From assembly GCF_023227905.1 (NCBI RefSeq), contig NZ_JALOCF010000027.1, forward strand, positions 1-54,942: DNA of 54,942 nucleotides, read 5' to 3'. The translations under genes were made by a program, and so were the position numbers. A model generated the notes under the pieces. The model had not been told where the DNA came from, searched no databases, and saw nothing but the letters and a program-made list of their open reading frames with translations. The first letter of the stretch is position 1; each line of letters begins with the position of its first letter. The stretch is from Methylobacter sp. (GTDB lineage Bacteria > Pseudomonadota > Gammaproteobacteria > Methylococcales > Methylomonadaceae). Positions 52,218-54,942 of the stretch are shown here, piece after piece.

Positions 52218-53344
52218 AAATTCTGAACGTCAATCATACAATCGATCAAGTAACCGGAGGTGGAACGGCTGAAAGGACATTCCAGATGAGTCAGCATCTT
52301 ATCAGGAACGGTATTGAGTGTTCGATATTGACGATGGAAACAGCAGGGTCTTCTGCCAGAAGACTTATAAATGGGAAAATTGTAACGATTCCGAGTCTAT
52401 CCAGGCGTTTCCCATTCCCGCGATGTGCTTTCGGTAGAATCAAGCAGATTGTCGCGGAGCATGACGTCATTCACCTGATGGGGCACTGGACGATTTTGAA
52501 TGCAGCGGTCTATCTTGCAGCCGTAAGTCTCAATAAACCTTACGTATTTTGTCCTGCAGGCGCACTCCCAATTTTTGGCCGGTCATTGATGCTGAAGAAA
52601 ATCTACAATTGGATTATTGGTCGAAAAATCGCGCAAAACGCAGATAGGTGTATTGCAATCACCGAAGCTGAAAAAAAACAATTTCTCGAATACGGAGTGA
52701 TTCAGGAAAAAATTGATGTTATCCCCAATGCAGTCGACGAAGCCGATTTTGCCATGGCGGATGAAATAGGCTTCAGAAGCAAATATAGACTCACCAATAG
52801 ACAAATTATTCTTTTCTTTGGCAGATTGAATCTGATCAAGGGGCCGGACTTGCTTTTGAGCGCATTTCTCCAGATCATGGAGGCATTCCCCGATTACGAT
52901 CTCGTTTTCGCTGGGCCTGACAATGGCATGCTTTCGCAACTGAAAGCGATCGTCACTAAAAATGGAGCCTGCAAGCGAGTGCATTTTTTGGGTTATCTGG
53001 GGGGAGCTGATAAGTCCAGCGCGTTTCATGCCGCAAGGATTCTCACCATTTCATCCAGGCAGGAAGCAATGTCCATCGTTGTGCTTGAGGCAGGGGTGTG
53101 TGGGGTGCCTGCATTGTTTACCGACCAATGCGGCTTGAATACTATGGCAGAAGCCGGATGCGGATGGTCGGTACCAGCTACCGTTGAAGGCTTGAAAAAG
53201 GGGCTGGAATTGGCATTGACATCACCCGATGAAATCAAGCCAACAGGGATCAAGGCTCGTGATTACGTCGCTTTTAATTTTTCATGGGGTGCTGTCTCCG
53301 AGAAATACAGACAACTTTATGAAAACCTGGTGAAATCAAAATGA
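52214..53344 (+). CDS. Family 4 glycosyltransferase (GT-B)
   Basis: A 376-residue retaining glycosyltransferase. The ATG at 52214 overlaps the stop of the SDR. The GT-B fold is evident: KILNVNHTIDQVTGGGTAE at the N-terminus, IDVIPNAVDEADF in the linker, and ILFFGRLNLIKGPDLLLSAF with ISSRQEAMSIVVLEAGVCGVPAL (the E-x7-E region) in the donor-binding half. Acceptor unknown. It overlaps the following GT4 gene by ATGA. Confidence 0.92.
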   Translation: MKILNVNHTIDQVTGGGTAERTFQMSQHLIRNGIECSILTMETAGSSARRLINGKIVTIPSLSRRFPFPRCAFGRIKQIVAEHDVIHLMGHWTILNAAVYLAAVSLNKPYVFCPAGALPIFGRSLMLKKIYNWIIGRKIAQNADRCIAITEAEKKQFLEYGVIQEKIDVIPNAVDEADFAMADEIGFRSKYRLTNRQIILFFGRLNLIKGPDLLLSAFLQIMEAFPDYDLVFAGPDNGMLSQLKAIVTKNGACKRVHFLGYLGGADKSSAFHAARILTISSRQEAMSIVVLEAGVCGVPALFTDQCGLNTMAEAGCGWSVPATVEGLKKGLELALTSPDEIKPTGIKARDYVAFNFSWGAVSEKYRQLYENLVKSK

Positions 53345-54573
53345 AAAAAATTTTGATCGTCAGTCAATACTTTTGGCCGGAGAGCTTTCGCATCAACGAG
53401 ATTGCCAAAACCTTGTCGGAGAAGGGGATCGAGGTCGAAGTTTTGACCGGTAAACCGAATTATCCGCGCGGGGAGATATTTGCCGGGTACCGTGCCTGGG
53501 GGGGCCAGCGAGAAATCTATCAAGGCATTAACATAAACCGCCTTCCATTGTTGGCGAGAGGCGGAGGCGGATGGCGCCTGGCGCTGAACTACTTATCTTT
53601 CGTTGTATCAGGGATGATGTTTGCCCCTTGGATGTTGCGCAAGAAAAAATATGACATAATTTTCGTTTATGCACCCTCGCCGATACTTCAGGCCATTCCT
53701 GCAATTTTCATTGGATGGTTGAAGAGCTGCCCGGTGGTATTGTCGGTGCAGGATTTATGGCCGGAAAGTCTGTCGGCGACAGGGCATCTGCAAAACCGCA
53801 CGGTGCTCAAACTGGTCGAGCAGGTGGTGCGCCTCATCTACAGGCGTACCGATTTGTTGTTGGTGCAGTCGAGAGCTTTTGAAGCGCCGGTCCGTGAGCT
53901 GGCATCCGACACGCCAATCGCGTATTATCCGAATTCCGTGGACGACACCTTCGCCGTTCCGGCCAAAGGCGAACTTCCCGCTGTTGCTGGGCTCGGTGAT
54001 GGATTTTCTGTCATGTTCGCGGGCAACATCGGCACCGCGCAGGCGGTCGAGGTGATTGTGGAGGCGGCTTCGTTGCTGAAGAAATATGCGGATATCCATT
54101 TTGTCGTGCTTGGAGAGGGAAGTCGATGGGAGTGGATGCGCCAGGAAGCTCAAAGGCGAGCGCTAAGCAACTTACATTTACCCGGTATGTTTCCGGTAGA
54201 AACTATGCCCGGATTCATGCAGCAGGCATCCGCACTACTGGTGACGCTGGCGGATCGAGAAATATTCCGGGCCACCATTCCCAGTAAAGTACAGGCCTAT
54301 CTGGCTGCCGGACGGCCCATTCTGGCGTGTCTCAACGGCGAGGGCGCGAATCTGGTCGCCGAGGCCGGCGCTGGCTTAACGGTACCGGCTGAAGACGGGC
54401 GCGCCTTGGCAGAAACAGTCTTGCAGCTGTATCACATGCCGTCGCAAGAGAGAGAAGCCATGGGTATGCGCGGCCGCTTATACTACGAACAGCATTTCGC
54501 GCATGACATGCTGGTTGATCAATTGATAGAACACCTGCGCTCTGTGTGCGCACCTAAAGAGAAATCCGAATGA
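53341..54573 (+). CDS. Family 4 glycosyltransferase (WbuB/WcaI-like)
   Basis: A 410-residue GT-B enzyme starting MKKILIVSQYFWPESFRINEIAKTL. The order of blocks, VLTGKPNYPRG, VLSVQDLWPESLSATGHLQ, MFAGNIGTAQAVEVIVEAA and KVQAYLAAGRPILA, matches the WbuB/WcaI subgroup, some of which transfer L-fucosamine or fucose-like residues. The downstream RmlD/FnlB-like reductase supports a deoxyhexosamine donor. The exact sugar is inference. Confidence 0.9.
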   Translation: MKKILIVSQYFWPESFRINEIAKTLSEKGIEVEVLTGKPNYPRGEIFAGYRAWGGQREIYQGININRLPLLARGGGGWRLALNYLSFVVSGMMFAPWMLRKKKYDIIFVYAPSPILQAIPAIFIGWLKSCPVVLSVQDLWPESLSATGHLQNRTVLKLVEQVVRLIYRRTDLLLVQSRAFEAPVRELASDTPIAYYPNSVDDTFAVPAKGELPAVAGLGDGFSVMFAGNIGTAQAVEVIVEAASLLKKYADIHFVVLGEGSRWEWMRQEAQRRALSNLHLPGMFPVETMPGFMQQASALLVTLADREIFRATIPSKVQAYLAAGRPILACLNGEGANLVAEAGAGLTVPAEDGRALAETVLQLYHMPSQEREAMGMRGRLYYEQHFAHDMLVDQLIEHLRSVCAPKEKSE

Positions 54574-54942
54574 GAATATTAGTATTAGGCGCCAGCGGCA
54601 TGCTCGGGAATGCAATGATCCGGGTGCTAAGCGAAAAAGCCGGTTGGCAGGTTTATGGGACGCTCCGTTCGGAAAGCGCCAAGCGATTTTTTTCTGCCGA
54701 CATCGCCGAGCGCCTGCTGCCAGGTATCGATGTCGAGCAGCACGACTCCCTGTTGCAAGCCTTCATCCGAACCCGCCCGGAGCTGGTGATCAATTGTGTG
54801 GGGTTAATCAAGCAACTGGCCGATGCGGACGATCCGTTACAGGCGATACCGATCAATGCGTTATTGCCGCACAGGCTGGCCAGATTATGTGAATTATCAG
54901 GCGCCCGTCTGGTGCATATGAGCACGGATTGCGTGTTCGCCG
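54570..54942 (+). CDS. RmlD/FnlB-like sugar-nucleotide reductase (partial, 5' end)
   Basis: The first 124 residues of an SDR, cut by the window edge. MRILVLGASGMLGNAM gives the NAD(P)-binding loop; LVINCVGLIKQL, INALLPHRLARLCE and LVHMSTDCVF follow the order of RmlD (dTDP-4-dehydrorhamnose reductase) and of FnlB/WbjC (UDP-2-acetamido-2,6-dideoxy-hexulose reductase). The sentence VGLIKQLADADDPLQA fits the FnlB-type branch better than true RmlD, in my reading. Overlaps the previous gene by ATGA. Confidence 0.8.
   Translation, partial: MRILVLGASGMLGNAMIRVLSEKAGWQVYGTLRSESAKRFFSADIAERLLPGIDVEQHDSLLQAFIRTRPELVINCVGLIKQLADADDPLQAIPINALLPHRLARLCELSGARLVHMSTDCVFA

Noticed and set aside
1..54942. CRISPR arrays, tRNA or rRNA genes, prophage or integrative elements
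   Set aside because: No regularly spaced direct repeats, tRNA-like cloverleafs, rRNA words, integrases or phage structural genes were seen on either strand.

Overview
The window looks like a chromosomal segment of a gammaproteobacterium. Several gene orders are typical of that class: ygfB-like/pepP/ubiH/ubiI read one way and a zapB-like gene/zapA/6S RNA (ssrS) the other; coaBC-dut-algC with a long, membrane-anchored AlgC as in Pseudomonas; argS followed by a SPOR-domain gene; pilS-pilR; sucCD. Many short palindromic repeats, a decayed REP-associated transposase and an AmmeMemoRadiSam trio would fit an environmental methylotroph-like lineage such as Methylococcales. That is inference only, because no methane or methanol oxidation gene is present.

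Layout. 1-3.0 kb is a decayed repeat region: an inverted repeat, a broken Uma2-type nuclease copy fused to a broken REP-associated tyrosine transposase, an NlpE-domain exported protein, an intact Uma2 gene and a long palindromic repeat. 3.0-11.3 kb carries small stress or unknown genes and then housekeeping genes (SPOR protein, argS, a secreted protein, algC, dut, coaBC). 11.4-16.9 kb has radC, two small unknown genes, the amrA/amrB/amrS trio and a DUF2799-type lipoprotein. 17.3-17.9 kb is a deletion scar joining the ends of a slipin gene and an rtcR gene, the remains of an RNA-repair locus. 18.0-21.6 kb holds trhO and a nitric-oxide reductase operon (small membrane protein, norC, norB). 22-30.4 kb has a GH30 glycosidase, truC, a fragment of a dihydroorotate-dehydrogenase-like gene, a membrane protein, nadE, a toxin-antitoxin pair and sucCD. 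30.5-33.5 kb is pilSR. 33.8-40.3 kb has an Ala/Lys/Pro-rich anchored protein, ubiI, a frameshifted ubiH, pepP, a UPF0149 gene, zapB-like, zapA, ssrS and an EVE-domain gene.

40.8 kb to the right edge is one long, tightly packed plus-strand operon for a surface polysaccharide. rfbF-rfbG-rfbH make a CDP-3,6-dideoxy-4-keto sugar. A thiamine-diphosphate enzyme resembling YerE and an extended SDR follow, and together they suggest a branched-chain 3,6-dideoxyhexose of the yersiniose type. Next come an FkbM methyltransferase, a Wzx-like flippase, two GT2 and two GT4 glycosyltransferases, an SDR between them, and the start of an RmlD/FnlB-like reductase cut by the window edge. Most of these genes overlap by ATGA or lie a few bases apart, so they are probably co-transcribed.

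The most interesting items are the branched-sugar pathway without a visible E3-type reductase, the AmmeMemoRadiSam trio, the slipin/rtcR scar, the single-base frameshift in ubiH, and the norB operon with an extra membrane protein.
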